A DNA stretch of 64,000 nucleotides from Rugalucina vietnamica (GCA_964017185.1 OZ024875.1:28033456-28097455), one strand, 5' to 3'. Positions 44,241 through 56,978 are shown, counted from the first letter of the stretch. Numbers and translations: made by a program. Notes: generated by a model not told the origin, from the sequence alone.

Positions 44241-44998
44241 CAGAATCAGAATAGTTTACTGGTGAAACGTCAAACTGACGTCAATACCACACCAGGGGGG
44301 GGGGGGGATGAGGGGGGCTTGGCTTGACCGGAGGGGATAAGTCCCGAGCTCTCACAAGAGAAGTAAATTTAGACACACAATCATCTGACAATGCAGCAGA
44401 GGAGATCAGTGAATCAGGGAGTTCATTCCAATCTCTAATAGTCTGGAGGAAAAACTGTGTAAATAGGCATTTGTACTTGCTGAATGTATCTGAAATGCCA
44501 AGGAGTGTTGATTCCTACAACGCCTATTTTTTGGGATAAGGTCATCCGTGGGTATTTTTGCTCTCCCTTTTAGACCTTTGTAAAGCAATATAATTCTATT
44601 ATCGTTCCTTCTTTTCTGCAGTGATTCCCATTTTATTTTTTTAAGGATGTCAGTCATATAGTTCCTAGTTACAAACCTAGCCGCACGCTTTTGTACATTC
44701 TCCAAATCATCTAACAGACCTTCATAATGAGGGTACCAAACTGAGCTACCAAATTCAAGAATAGGTATCACCAGACCTTTATAGGCAGCTTCTCTCACAT
44801 CTTGGGGGCAAGAAAACCAAGGGTCTTATTGGCTTTGGTGCACACATTGCTGATGTGAGTGTTCCATTTTAAATCCTTAGTTATTGTTACACCAAGATAT
44901 TTGATACTTTCAACATTTTCTAACACAGTACCCTCAAGCTTGTAAGAAGCCTGAATTTTACTAGTACGTTTATTCGTCAGCTGCATCATGTTGCACTT
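44241..44998 (-). mobile_element. LINE (CR1/Jockey-like group), 3' piece of outer copy
   Basis: Encodes the C-terminal part after the reverse transcriptase (NVESIKYLGVTITKDLKWNT, RAARFVTRNYMTD) in two frames. It ends in ATTCTGATTCTG, the family's short 3' repeat. It starts at exactly the codon region (KCNMMQLTNK) where the piece at 47171-48400 stops. The two are therefore halves of one element split by the inner LINE. Confidence 0.75.
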
Positions 44999-47170
44999 CT
45001 GAATCTGAATAGTTTACTGGTGACACGCCAAATGACATTATTTCACCAGGGGGTTCGGATGGGGGAGAAATTAGTCCCTTGAACGCACGAGTGAAGCGAA
45101 CTTGGACACACAGTCATCAGACATTTCAGTAGAGGAGACAAGTGAATCAGGGAGGTCATTCCAGTCCCTGATAGTCTGTGGAAAGAAACTACTTTTGTAC
45201 GCTTCTTTGCTAGCTGAAGGTATCTGAAAAGCCAAAGAGTGTTGATTTCTACAACGCCTATTCTTTGGGATAAGGTCATCTGTGGGTATTCTGGCTTTAC
45301 CCTTTAGACCTTTGTATAGCAATATAAGTCTACTATCCTTCCTCCTTTTCTTAAAAGATTCCCATTTCAGTTGACCTAAAATGCCAGTCATGCTACCAGT
45401 TTCAAAAACATAATTTCCCGTCACAAACCTTGCCGCACGATTTTGGACCTTTTCCAGTTCTTCCTGGAGGCCATGAGTGTGAGGGTCCCAAACTGAGCTT
45501 CCATATTCCAAGACCGGCCGCACCAGTCCTTTATATGCTGCTTCTTTCACATCTGGGGGACAAGAATACAAATTTTTCCTCAAGATTCCGAGAGTTTTGT
45601 TAGCCTTTGTACAAACATTGGAAATATGAGTATTCCATTTCAAATCATTTGTGATAGTTACACCCAGGTATTTTATGCTTTCAACGTTTTCCAGTAAAGT
45701 GCCCTCAAGGGTGTAGCTAGCCTGTATCTTACTAGACCGTTTATTTGTCAGCTGCATCATGTTGCATTTGACGGGTTGAAATCTCATTCCCCATTTTCTA
45801 GCCCAACTGCCTAAGCGATCAATGTCTCTTTGAAGTTTCAATGTATCCTCTTCATTCTTGATTTCACGATAGCAAACACAATCATCAGCAAAGAGTCTTA
45901 TTTCAGACTCGATGTCTGCTGAGATGCCATTTATATACAAGGAAAACAGCAAGGGGCCGAGAACGGTGCCCTGAGGGACACCCGACACAACTGGAGCCCA
46001 GTCCGATTTAATACCATTAACCACTACCCTTTGTTGTCTGAAACAAAGGAAACATTTATCCAATTCAGTGTTGTTCCACCTATTCCATAGCTGAACAATT
46101 TGCTTTTAAGGAGTTCATGGGGAGGAGTATCGAAAGCCTTTTCAAAATCGAGTATAAATGTGTCGACCTGGCCTTTTTTGTCTAAGATTTTGGCCCAGTC
46201 ATTTATCACTGTAGTCAACTGAGTTTCACAGCTATGCCATTTCCTAAATGCGTGTTGCCTGTCCGACAGGAGTTCATGTTCATCAAGATGGGCCATAATA
46301 TTAGAGCATACAATATGTTCAAGAAGCTTACAAGGAATGCATGTCAAAGAAACAGGGCGGTAATTGTGGGCAAGTGACCTGTCGCCCTTCTTAAACAGGG
46401 GGCAAATATTAGCAAGAGACCATTCTTTAGGAATTTCACCTGTATCAATTGACTGCTGGAAGAGATGGGCGAATACCGGCCCTAATTCCATAGCCAGTTT
46501 CTTTAGGACTCTGGGATGAAGCTCATCAGGCCCTAAGGCTTTAGACGGGTTTAGACCTTTAAGAAGTTTGGTCACCCCTTCCTTTGTGACCACAATATCA
46601 TGCATGAATGGGGCAGATCTATCCATAAGAGGGACCTGTTTGTATTCACTTTTAGTGAAAACATCCGAGAACTGACCATTAAATTCTTCCGCCTTCTCAA
46701 ATTCGGATTGTGCTATTCCACTTCCATTTCTCTTTTTCAACGGGGGAATAACTTGGGTATCTTTTTTCTGACTGTTTATGTACCTGTAAAAATCTCTAGG
46801 ATTAGCCTGAACATCTCCTACCAAGTTGTTCACGTAAAGATCAGCTTTGATCTCTTTCCGTAAAGATTCAAATTTAGATCTAAATTTTGCATTACCAGTC
46901 TTTTTAGCTTTTGCATGAGTTGCATTTTTTCTGCGAATCTTCCTTCTTATTTCAGGTGTTATCCAAGGGACAGAGGAAACTGGGCGACTAATTTTTGAGG
47001 GGATGTTTATCTGCCGATTCCTGAATAAACGATGTAATGAGATTGAAATTTTCCTGGACCGACCGAGTATCTGAGTAACCGTTGAAGTATATTTCCTTTG
47101 CAAATTTAAGTGTTTCTGCTCTCATGGATTCATAATCACCTTTCTGATAACGATACACTTTTCTCCTAGG
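44999..47170 (-). mobile_element. LINE (CR1/Jockey-like group), inner copy
   Basis: Minus strand, 5'-truncated. It has a linker (WITPEIRRKIRRKNATHAKA), then reverse transcriptase (ALGPDELHPRVLKKLA, PLFKKGDRSLAHNYRPVSLT, FILDFEKAFD, SGVPQGTVLGPLLF, FADDC), then the C-terminal domain to a stop at 45071, and a 3' end ATTCAGATTCAG. The endonuclease is missing. Frame changes near 46050 and 47000 break the ORF. The reverse transcriptase and short 3' repeat suggest the CR1/L2/Jockey group. Confidence 0.8.
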
Positions 47171-48400
47171 TTTGACGGGTTGGAATCTCATACCCCATTT
47201 CCGGGCCCAACTACCTAATCGATCAATATCCTTCTGAAGTTTCACTGTATCCTCCACATTTTTAATTTCACGATAAAAGACACAATCATCAGCAAAGAGT
47301 CTGATTTCCGATTCAATATCCGAGGTGATATCATTTATATGCAACGCAAACAACAAGGGGCCAAGAACGGTGCCCTGTGGGACACCAGATACAACAGTGG
47401 CCCAGTCTGATTTAACGCCATTAACCAGAACTCTTTGTTGTCTATAGCAAAGGAAGGCATCAATCCATTTAATTGTCTTTCCACCAATTCCATAACTGAA
47501 CAATTTGCTTTTAAGGAGTTCATGCGGAGGAGTGTCAAAAGCTTTTTCAAAATCCAAGATAAATGTATCAACCTGACCTTGATTGTCTAAGATCTTTGCC
47601 CAATCATCAATCACTGTAGCTAACTGTGTTTCACAACTATGGGATTTCCTGAATGCATGTTGCCTGTCTGACAAAAGATTATGATGATCCAAATGAGACA
47701 TGATATTAGAACACACTATATGTTCCAAAAGTTTGCAGGGTACGCAGGTCAAGGAAACTGGACGACAGTTGCAAGCAAGAGACCTGTCAGCCTTTTTGAA
47801 CAGGGGACAAATGTTTGCTAAAGACCATTCTTTGGGGATTTCACCCGAGTCTATTGACTGTTGAAAAAGATGTGCAAAAACAGGACCTATATAGCTCAGA
47901 TGCCAATTCCTAAAGGACCCTGGGATGAAGCTCATGTGGGTCTAAAGCTTTCGACGGGTTCAAACCTTTGAAGGTTTTGTTACACCTTCTTTAGATACCA
48001 CTATGTCTTCCATGAACGGGGCTTTTCTATTCAAAAGAGGGACCTGGCTATGTTCAGTTTTGGTGAACACATCCGTAAACTGACCATTGAATTCACCAGC
48101 CTTTTCAAAATCTGATTAAGCAAGATCACTTCCATTTCGCTTTTTCAAAAGGGGGGGGGGGTACCTTGAACATCTTTTTTCTGACTATTTATGTATATAC
48201 CGATAAATATCTCTTGGATTAGCCTTAACATCACCGACTAAGTTATTTGCATACAACTCATGCTGTTTTCTGATATCTGCTTTGATTTCTCTTCTCAAAG
48301 TTTCAAATTTTGTTCTAAATTTTGCACTCCCAGTTTTCTTCGCTTTAGCGTGAGTTGCATTTTTTCTGCGAATCTTTCTTCTTATTTCAGGAGTTACCAT
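47171..48400 (-). mobile_element. LINE (CR1/Jockey-like group), 5' piece of outer copy
   Basis: Starts near 48400 within the linker (TPEIRRKIRRKNATHAKAKK) and continues through the reverse transcriptase to RLGSWARKWGMRFQPVK, where it meets the inner copy. Frame breaks and a G-run near 48150 show decay. Very similar to the inner copy, so both belong to one subfamily. Confidence 0.75.
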
Positions 48401-48559
48401 CACCCTATAGATTCACTGTACGACAGAAAAAGAGAGAGGTAGCTGACACCAGTGGAGTAGCGCATTTTTCGGACAAAATTTGCGCGATAGTGGTAAGTAT
48501 TTAGCATGTTTTCTGGTAATCGGATTTGTTTATGTTCCACTTTTTACCTTTGATTGCTT

Positions 48560-50500
48560 TTACAATCCGTCCGTCGTCCGTCGTCGTCAACATTTTCAAA
48601 TGACTTCTCCTCTGAAGCTGCCAGGCCGAATCTTTTCATATTTCACATATAGCATCTACAGGTGGGGGAACGAATATTTGTGTTTTTTATTTCGATCGGA
48701 TAAGAACTCTGGTTGCTATGGCAACTTATGCTTCCCATAGACTAATAATGGAGAAAAGTGAAAATTGCCTATTTTTGCTGTCTTGTTTGAGATATTTGAA
48801 TTTTGTTTTTGCAGAAATGTTTATTGAGTAGTCCTCTACGTTTCATGTGACTTTTGTCCTAATCGTTCATTTTGATTGGTTGCAGGGGCCCCATACAGAG
48901 CAAAATTTCGAAAAACATTCAAAACTCTTCTTATCAGAAACTGTCGAGGGGATGAAGCCTATACTTTGTATACATGTTCCTGACAGTGGCCTCTACATAA
49001 TTTGTGTTTTTTATTCCAGACGGATAAGAACTCTGGTTGCTAAGGCAACTTAAAGTTTCCATAGACTTATAATGGGAAAAGTGGAAATCGGCTATTTTTC
49101 CGCTAAAATTGCAGACACTTGAATTTTGTTTTTGCAGAAATGTTTATTGAGTAGTGTTTGACGTTTCTTGCGAGTTTTGTCCTAATCCTTTATTTTGATT
49201 GGTTGCTGGGGCCCCATAAAGGGCAAAATTTTGAAGAAAAAAAAAAAAAAAAAAAAAAAACATTCAAAAATATTCTCCTCAGAAACTGTTAAGTGGATGA
49301 ATCCTGTACTTTGTATACGTGGGATTATCAAAAATTACGTGGACTTTTCTTATAACTTATGATTATTTGACTCGATTCCACTCAAACTTTCAATTTACAT
49401 GGACTTATGTAATATGCAGCAGTGTGCAAAATTTCATCACAATCCCTTCATCCGTTACAAAATTATTGTGAAATGAAAACACCCACTTTCCCCACCATGG
49501 AGCACTCCGATGACGTCAGTGACGTCGACGCAAAAACACTGATTTTGAACCACAAAATGTGCTTTTTAGGGCTACTGATTTTTACAGTTTTACGGCTCAA
49601 AGTATGTTAAAAGATTATTTAATTATTTGAGCATGGTTTAAATTACAAATCTATATAAAAAAATTATGCATTTCCTTGATATGAGAATAAATTTGGACTG
49701 GGCATAAGGATGCTGACTTTTGACATTATAATTTAGACGCTAGAACATTTTAAATGACGGATATGAATTTCGATATTTATTTGGGTCCTATTTGTTCAAA
49801 CGTGCACAAAATGTTTCATTTGTAATGCTTTATCGAAGGACCTTGAAGCTTTACCGTCAAATTACGAAATTAGGATTAGTCTCAAATGGGAATTGTACAA
49901 TATTGCCGGTTGATCTGTGTTGCATGAAGTTCAGACATCGCTTAAACATTATGAAAAAAAGCAAACATGTATGCCTAAGCAAAACAATGTAGGTGCACAA
50001 CCGGACCACCGTAATTTTTGAGCAAGCATAAATAGTTTTGTTCTGGATTTATTAAGACACATTGCACGTTTGGCTGTGATCTGCAAAACCGTTTTGAAGA
50101 AAACGCAAAAGAAATGCGATACTGCAGTGTCAAACTTAACGTCATTTCTGACGTGCTCCGCCATGGGGAGGGTGGGGTAAGAAAAATCATCACTAACTGC
50201 TAATAAAACATTTTATATTAACCAAACTTTCAGAATCTAGTGGAGTTATGCAAGTTTATCGCCAGCTGAAATTTGAATATGTTTGCCGGAATTGTTGTCA
50301 AGTTATGGGAAAAGTCCACGTAATTTTTGATGACCCCTCGTACATGTTCCTGACAGTAGCCTCTACATAATTTGTGTTTTTTTTATTCCAGTCGAATAAG
50401 AACTCTGGTTGCTATGCTAACTTTAAGTTTCCATAGACTTATAATGGGAAAAGTGAAAATTAGCTATTTTTTTGAAAACTATTGCAGCCTGAAATCTGAA
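48560..50500 (+). repeat. Element with 350-bp tandem monomers
   Basis: Starts with a CCGTCCGTCGTCCGTCGTCG microsatellite. Monomers containing ggataagaactctggttgct and ttttgattggttgc start near 48640, 49000 and, beyond an insertion, 50370. Its design resembles the 450-bp-monomer elements. The third unit is split by the mariner-like element at 49318-50340. A 27-base A run lies near 49235. Confidence 0.65.
49318..50340. mobile_element. 1-kb mariner-like non-autonomous element (3 of 3)
   Basis: Ends CGTGGGATTATCAAAAATTA and, reversed, CGAGGGGTCATCAAAAATTA, both continuing CGTGGACTTTTC, flanked by TA. The monomer copy at 48960-48990 preserves the uninterrupted sequence ctttgtatacatgttcctga, which shows the exact insertion point and that a TA was duplicated. 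No transposase is recognisable. Confidence 0.85.
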
Positions 50501-51115
50501 AATTGGTAGATGCAAACAACTAATGGATTAGATGAAGGTATATGATTAATTTAGGTCAAGGTCATCTCTTGACCTAGACGGAATATTTCCATCGGTATTC
50601 CGTTAGACCTCTCCATACCGACGGAAATGACTTCTATTGAGCCCTTAGTCGAAAATGACAAATTATCGAAGGCTCCAAAGAAATTGAAAATTATGTTATG
50701 TTATATCTTTTCTGACTTATAGGACTTAATTTATACATATTCGCGATGTAAAATGACACAGATTCATAAAATTCTTCGTGTTTTCTGTTGAAAATATCAC
50801 ATACGTCTAAAAATAGATAAGGGGAGACTACTGTAGAATATAAGACAAAAAGTAGAAAATCGATTGTTTTTTGCAAATTTATTGAAATTCTGTAGGCTAA
50901 CAAGACGTTTACTAAAAGATTTATGCATTTTCTAACAAAACATAACACAAATTCTAACAATTATCCCCAAATAAAGCAATTATAAGCTTCTTACGAAATC
51001 CATAATCTGTCCGACCATAGTTTAAAGGCAACCTATGCTAAGCTGTCACGGAAGAGGAGCGAGGTCACGAAGTGTATCGGAGTGCAGGTTAGCCAGCTGA
51101 TCTACTCGACCTTGG
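50500..51115. other. No gene; repeat fragments
   Basis: The phrase tagatgcaaacaactaatgg recurs at 51610, so this is repeat-derived. No coding signal. Confidence 0.5.
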
Positions 51116-51119
51116 CCGG

Positions 51120-51765
51120 TCTGTCGTCCATACACACTTTTCAAAGATTTTTTTCTCTGAAACCACTGGGCCAATCAAAGCCAAATTTTATATGGAGCAT
51201 CTATAGGAAGTGGGAACTAATTTGTATGTAAATAATCCAGGTCACATGACCAAGATGGCCGTCATGCCCATATATGGTAAAAACCATTAAAATATCTTCT
51301 TCTCCAGAACTGGTCAACCGATTTCAACGAAACTTTGCATGAAGTATGGATGATTCAAGTACTACAATGTATATATAAAACATGACCCTGTGGTGACCTT
51401 GACCTATTTTATGGCAAGGTCAACATAGGTCATCAATGCATTTGAATGGGAAAAACTTTTAAAATGCCATTTTAAGTGAAAGTATTGCAGGAAATGGGCA
51501 GTAGGACTGAAAGTTAATGATTCTGAAAAAAATGGACCCCAGGAGCCCATCTGCTCTTAAAAATGTTATTTTTTGAAAACTATTGCAGCCTGAGAACTGA
51601 AAAGTGATAGATGCAAACAACTGATAGAGTAGATGAAGGTATGTGATTAATGTAGGTAAATGTCGATTTTGGAAACTTAGGCAAACATGGAAACATGGGA
51701 AAAAGTGACAACTAGGTCTCGGGTAAGCATTTACAGGACCAATGTTCCTATGGAAACCATTGCAG
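51120..51765 (+). repeat. 450-bp-monomer element, forward copy
   Basis: About one and a half monomers (gaccaagatggccgtcatgc, gaccctgtggtgaccttgac) ending near the hairpin-like tttacaggaccaatgttcct. Degraded. Confidence 0.6.
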
Positions 51766-52035
51766 CCATAGGCCTGAAACTTGACCAAGATGACCGTCAT
51801 ACCCATATATGGAAAAAACAACAACACTTTATCCAGTGACTGTACTTGTTGACTCTCCGCTGAGCGATCGTTGCCCTTGGGCTACTTGTTTTTTCTTTGC
51901 TTCATCTTTAAGAAAAATCCATTCAAAAATAATTTTGATTCGGACACCTACAGATTCGGACCGTCTCACAAAGTACATCTCACAAAGTGTATAAAACTCT
52001 AAAAAAAACTATCATGAACCGTCCAAGAATTGTTC

Positions 52036-52036
<1 letters not shown>

Positions 52037-52084
<48 letters not shown>

Positions 52085-52147
52085 GCAATAATAATAATAA
52101 TAATAGCAATAATAATAATAATAATAATAAATAAATAAATAAATAAG
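52037..52147 (+). repeat. AAT microsatellite
   Basis: About 35 AAT triplets with two AGC-type interruptions, then AAAT units. Confidence 0.95.
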
Positions 52148-52717
52148 AAAACAGGAAGTGCGAATGAGTCAAATGTTACCAGCGAACAACACTGAGAGCG
52201 AAAAGACTCGTTACCGCGATATCATGAAAAATAAATTCGTTCAAATCAATTACTACGATTCCTTATTTTGGACCATCCCACATTCTCAAATGATGAGTCC
52301 GTGACCTAATTAACAATGGCGCTTTGAAGTGAATAAACACAGGTAAATCTCAGGTGTTGTTCTCTTAGAATGTTTTATTATTGTGCTTTGCAATGATCAT
52401 AAAACACCAAAGTTGTTATTTAATCATCTGTGTAAACTGATTATCTGATCAATCGATTTTATTCGATAATTATTCCAAAAAGTTGTTTCCATTTCCGGCT
52501 GTGCAAAGATGTTTTTTCAGGTCAGTGACTTCCTGACTTCTAACATTTAAAAATAGAAAGTTTCAAACTTTAGATTTTAATCAGTCAATGTGATAGTGGG
52601 TTGGGCAGCCCCCACCTTCCTTACAATGTACACGAAGATGAACTTTTAACAATACTAACACATTTACTGAGGAACGAGGGTGTTGCAGTATCTTTAGTCT
52701 TTACAGTTAGATAACAC

Positions 52718-53737
52718 GGGTATAGCTAAACAGCGAAAGGAAGGTTCCTTTCGCGAAAGGAAGATTTTTGTACGAAAGGAACATTTTATCATTATCGCGA
52801 ATGCTATTTAAGAGCCTTTAATTGCTTTTGTGACGGGATAGCCTCCCTTGGAAATATGCAAATTTCAAACTCGAGACTTTGTGAATCGAGTAAGTGTTGG
52901 GTATATAGCGCAGTAAACCACCCTTGGTGGATGAGCATGCTTTTCCACCGACGGGGTTTCTGTGGCTTGGCTCGGCCGTTCGTTACATTTGGTGGCAGCG
53001 GTGGGATGATGACAACTGCCAGACAGGAGTTGCCTTACCCATGTAGTCCCCAGGCCAAGACTCGGGACTAGTCTTCTCGGAGGGGGAAGTAATGTGACGG
53101 GATAGCCTCCCTTGGAAATATGCAAATTTCAAACTCGAGACTTTGTGAATCGAGTAAGTGTTGGGTATATAGCGCAGTGGATGAGCATGCTTTTCCACCG
53201 ACGGGGTTTCTGTGGCTTGGCTCGGCCGTTCGTTACACTTTGTTACACATGTTGTAATAAAAACAATATCAAGTAAAATGTGTAAAATGTCAAAAAAAAG
53301 TTATTTGGCGCAAAAAGAGGAACTTGTACATAAAAAGCTCACTAAATTTAGGCAACGAAAGGAAGATTTGGGATTCGCATATGAAATATGACACTAAATA
53401 TCATTATCATCATAGCTGCCTTTCGTCTTTTTATACATTCTGCAATAAAATAATAAGATAGAATAAAAAACAATTTTACTATTAAGAAAATTTGGTCGAA
53501 ATGGAGGACAGAAAATGATTTTTGACCTTAGCCGTAATGGCGAAAGGAAGATTTTCCGCTGCCTTACAGTTTTATAAAGTCAATTTAAGATAGAGTGAAT
53601 GTCATACAAAACTATTACTTATTTCCTTTAACCGTTTAACACTTAAAACATGCACAATTATAGTCAGTGAGTTCAAAATTTTGAAATAAAATCTTCCTTT
53701 TGTGTGAGAACGTTCCTTTCGCTATATAGTCATACCG
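52718..53737. mobile_element. Mutator-type MITE with 9-bp target duplication
   Basis: AGATAACAC flanks it at 52709-52717 and 53738-53746. Ends GGGTATAGCTAAACAGCGAA and, reversed, CGGTATGACTATATAGCGAA. The motif CGAAAGGAA(GATT) recurs about eight times near the ends and in the interior. No coding. About 400 bp of its length is a nested LTR-type insertion. Confidence 0.8.
52829..53237 (+). mobile_element. Miniature LTR element (TRIM), nested
   Basis: Direct terminal repeats of about 159 and 145 bp (TGTGACGGGATAG to GTTCGTTACA) enclose about 105 bp of non-coding sequence. A TGGTGGCAGCGG primer-site-like stretch follows the left repeat and a GGAGGGGGAAG purine tract precedes the right. CTTT flanks both sides. 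It has no genes, as is usual for TRIMs, and looks structurally whole and fairly young since the repeats are otherwise almost identical. Confidence 0.8.
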
Positions 53738-54189
53738 AGATAACACCACTGTTGACACTGACCAAATTCTTATCTGATATCTCCCACTTTTATTTCTAAC
53801 CCTCTTCAGCTTTTGGTATACCGGAGCTCTATCTGAAGTCTCTAGAGGTTAAGATGTAAAGGAAGATTAGAATTATTATCAATATCAATAGAATTATTGA
53901 TATTCAGATCATTTGTTTTCTTATTTAGACATTTGTTACGTTTAATAATGATAAACAGAATTTGTAAAAAAATACAAGAAAACATTACATGTTGAAAAAG
54001 TATTAGATTTGTAACTAACACTCTTTATTTTCATTGTAATAATATTTGATACACACTAATTATTATGTATATCCGAATATTTTCGTAATTTATGTGGTAA
54101 GCATGCTTACATTAGGCCTTAAAAGTTTCAAATCTTTACCTGTGAAGCTCACTCAGTGATGTCAGAAGTACTAATGTGGGGTTTATACC

Positions 54190-54745
54190 TAACCCATTAA
54201 GCCTGGCGTCCTGTTTATATGGAACATGCGACATCCCATCTGGGGCTAATCTGTTTGCTTTAATTGATCTGGTCGGCAAGCTACTCTTTCGTGAGAAAAA
54301 ATCAATATTGGTTACCGGAACTGTTCATTTCCCGACTCTTTGCTCATTCGGTCGAGGGTGTAACTCGGTCATTATCGCTATATGCTTTATTAATCGTGTT
54401 ATGATGCTCATAAAACCGTATTTTATCAGAAATATTAAGGGGTTCATACCTTGAGTTGAAGAAATGATGATGATCTTAAGATATTATCAAAGCTTTTAAG
54501 AAAATAAATAATTTTGTTTCCATATCTTCTGCTTTAAATTCAGTAAGGCCATATCAATAAACACCGAGTCATTCACCTCGTACGAATGACCGATGATGTC
54601 ATTCCGACTGGATCAATGAATTTCATTGAAAACTGAAATTGAAATTTAAAATCATACCAGCAGAAGTCCCCAAATTTGATTGTGGACTCACCCACATGAT
54701 AATTGATGTTTTGCAAAAATGGGCTAAATTTAATACTACAAGAAG
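54190..54745 (-). repeat. MITE family B, long degraded copy
   Basis: Left part ccattaagcctggcgtcctg and catctggggctaatctgttt; right part gtggactcacccacatgata matches the outer flank of the family. The middle is unlike the other copies, so it may contain another insertion. Confidence 0.5.
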
Positions 54746-54855
54746 ACCCATTTTGAAATATCGGGAAATGAACTGATATTTTTATGTGTTTTCTTTGCTT
54801 TGATGCCATTACATCTAATGGAGTGGAATTTTCATTTATTTGCAGGTCATTTAAG

Positions 54856-54919
54856 ATGGCACGAGAGTATATTTTAACATTCATCATAGTTTTCATATTC
54901 CTAGTCAGCGTTTCTGCAG
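54856..54919 (+). CDS. L1CAM/neuroglian-like adhesion gene, exon 1 (signal peptide)
   Basis: ATG at 54856 opens MAREYILTFIIVFIFLVSVSA, a classical hydrophobic signal peptide, ending GCAG|GTTAGT in phase 1. A possible 5'-UTR acceptor (ttcatttatttgcag) ends at 54845, so a non-coding first exon probably lies upstream. The product is expected at the cell surface. Confidence 0.8.
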
Positions 54920-55204
54920 GTTAGTTAATGACATTAATTTATTTTACAATTCACTTTAAAGGTCTCCATTAGCATGCCACTGCAATAATTTCCTTAGTTT
55001 TACGTCAATGAAAAACTGACAATGTTTCCTTAAAAAAGATATTGTAGTTATCATGCAGTAATTTTGCACATTTCAATGTTTGATTTTGTATAATTTACTG
55101 GAATAAATCAACCATCTGTTAACCTGGTTAATGACATAAAGTTTTAGCAAAACATAGTCCTTTTTAAAAGGAAATCTGTAATGGATTTTAAATATCTTTT
55201 CCAG

Positions 55205-55310
55205 TAAATCGACCACCAGGCATCTTCATACAACCCCAAAAGAATCTCTACTTCAAGCCAAAAGAAACTGTAGAATTGCCATGTGTTGCCACAGGATTTC
55301 CAAAACCAAC
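55205..55310 (+). CDS. L1CAM/neuroglian-like adhesion gene, exon 2 (Ig1, first half)
   Basis: 106 nt, phase 1 to 2, acceptor tcttttccag, donor CCAAC|GTAATT. It encodes VNRPPGIFIQPQKNLYFKPK then ETVELPCVATGFPKPT; the cysteine is the first of the Ig1 pair and GFPKPT is typical of L1-family Ig1. Confidence 0.85.
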
Positions 55311-55667
55311 GTAATTATTATGTCATTGTCTAAAGTTGTTCAAATTAGGGATGTCGTTAGTTAACGATTCATTAAAATTTCAAATGGCAATATTACAAAT
55401 ACACATAAATAACCGTGTATTAATTTTGCTTATGTAGTCGGCATTTACTTAACAAGTTGAGGTCTTAACGATGACGTTAAGCTAACAAAGTTTTGAACAA
55501 CTGGCCCCTGTACTGTTAACTTTTCATTTTCTTGTTAAAGATGGTTTGAATTAGCATCTTATGAAAATGCTGCAATAAAGATACATTTTTTATTCACATA
55601 TTTATATTTAATATGTTTTCAAATAACAAAGCCAACAGCAACACATTTTTCTCATTTCATATCTCAG

Positions 55668-55887
55668 GTACAAATGGAAGTTTAACGGCAAAGACTTCAA
55701 CCCAAGTGGTCAAGATGACAGAGTTGTACAACTCCCAAACCAGGGAACAATTGTGTTCAACGCTCCCGAAGACAAAGATGAAGGGATCTATCAGTGTTTT
55801 GCCGACAATGGCTATGGTGTGTCGGCGTCCGTAAAGTGCAATTTGAGAGAGGCTAAACTTGCCAGTTTTCCTATTGAAGAAGCTAGG
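55668..55887 (+). CDS. L1CAM/neuroglian-like adhesion gene, exon 3 (Ig1, second half)
   Basis: 220 nt, phase 2 to 0, acceptor atatctcag, donor AGG|GTAAGA. It contains the Ig tryptophan (YKWKFNGKDF) and the second cysteine in DEGIYQCFADNGYG. It ends in the linker REAKLASFPIEEAR. Confidence 0.9.
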
Positions 55888-56082
55888 GTAAGACATTATG
55901 TTACATGTTACATATTATAAATTTTAAAGAATCTGTAGTGCTGCACCGTTCTTAATTTTGTGCAAAGCCACTCTTAGAACCAATGTAGACCTAGAAAAAC
56001 ATCTAAAGCAAGATACTTTGGTACATGTAGCTTGAATGATCAGTTAATGACCACATAATTTTTAATTTTCAACTATTAAGCC

Positions 56083-56278
56083 TGTAGTGTCTTATGTGGG
56101 TAAGACAATAATAAGAGTTATTGAATGGTTACATTTTTATTGTTTACTACTACAAATCTAAAGTATGAATGATGCCAATAATCATAGCATGCAGAGTGCG
56201 TGAGAGATAAAGTAGTTCCAAATATCTATAAGGTCATAAAGGCGGAGCTATTCAAATGATGTAGATTAATACATTACA
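56083..56278 (-). repeat. 3' LTR of the Ty3/gypsy element
   Basis: 196 bp, nearly identical to the 5' LTR. Confidence 0.95.
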
Positions 56279-56978
56279 TTCCCCCTAAACTTAGATGAAA
56301 ACTTCGTGTGGTATTTAAGTGTCAAAACATATTTCCTGTTGATATTTTAGCTGTAAACATATCACTGATATCTGTCAGTTTTAGTTTGCACGCTGAGTGG
56401 AAACTAAGCACTCTGTCTCTGTTTTACAAATAAATAATCCAGATCGTAGACAGTTCCCATGATATGGAATTTATCCAATTACCAGTCTGACACTAGGGTG
56501 TGTATTTTCTCAATGAAATTTCTGCACTGGTTCATGAGAAAGTTCAGGTCACAGTTCCAATGTAGATTAAACATGTTTGCCTCTAAAATAGTTTCATATG
56601 TTTTGCATGCAGGTTAAATGAAAAGTAAGCTAACTACACATTTAAAACAACATTACTTGAAAGCAAATAAATTGAAATAGCTTTATGAAGTTCTCTTTAT
56701 GTGAGACTTAAACTGCTTCTGTTTCTGAAGTTTACGGCCTAATTTACAGCATCTCAGTCATATCGAGCCAAACGAATATTAATCCAATTGAATTCTGAAA
56801 TAAAGAATTTCACTTGATTTTAGATCCGTAGAATATTGAATGAATAGAATGATGGTTAATCCAAATGAAACAATATTGATAATTGATTAAGCACGTAAAT
56901 TTCACTATAACTGATAATAGCTATTTCACATTAAAACAATTATACTCCACAGAATTATTTAGGCTACATATCACTTAT

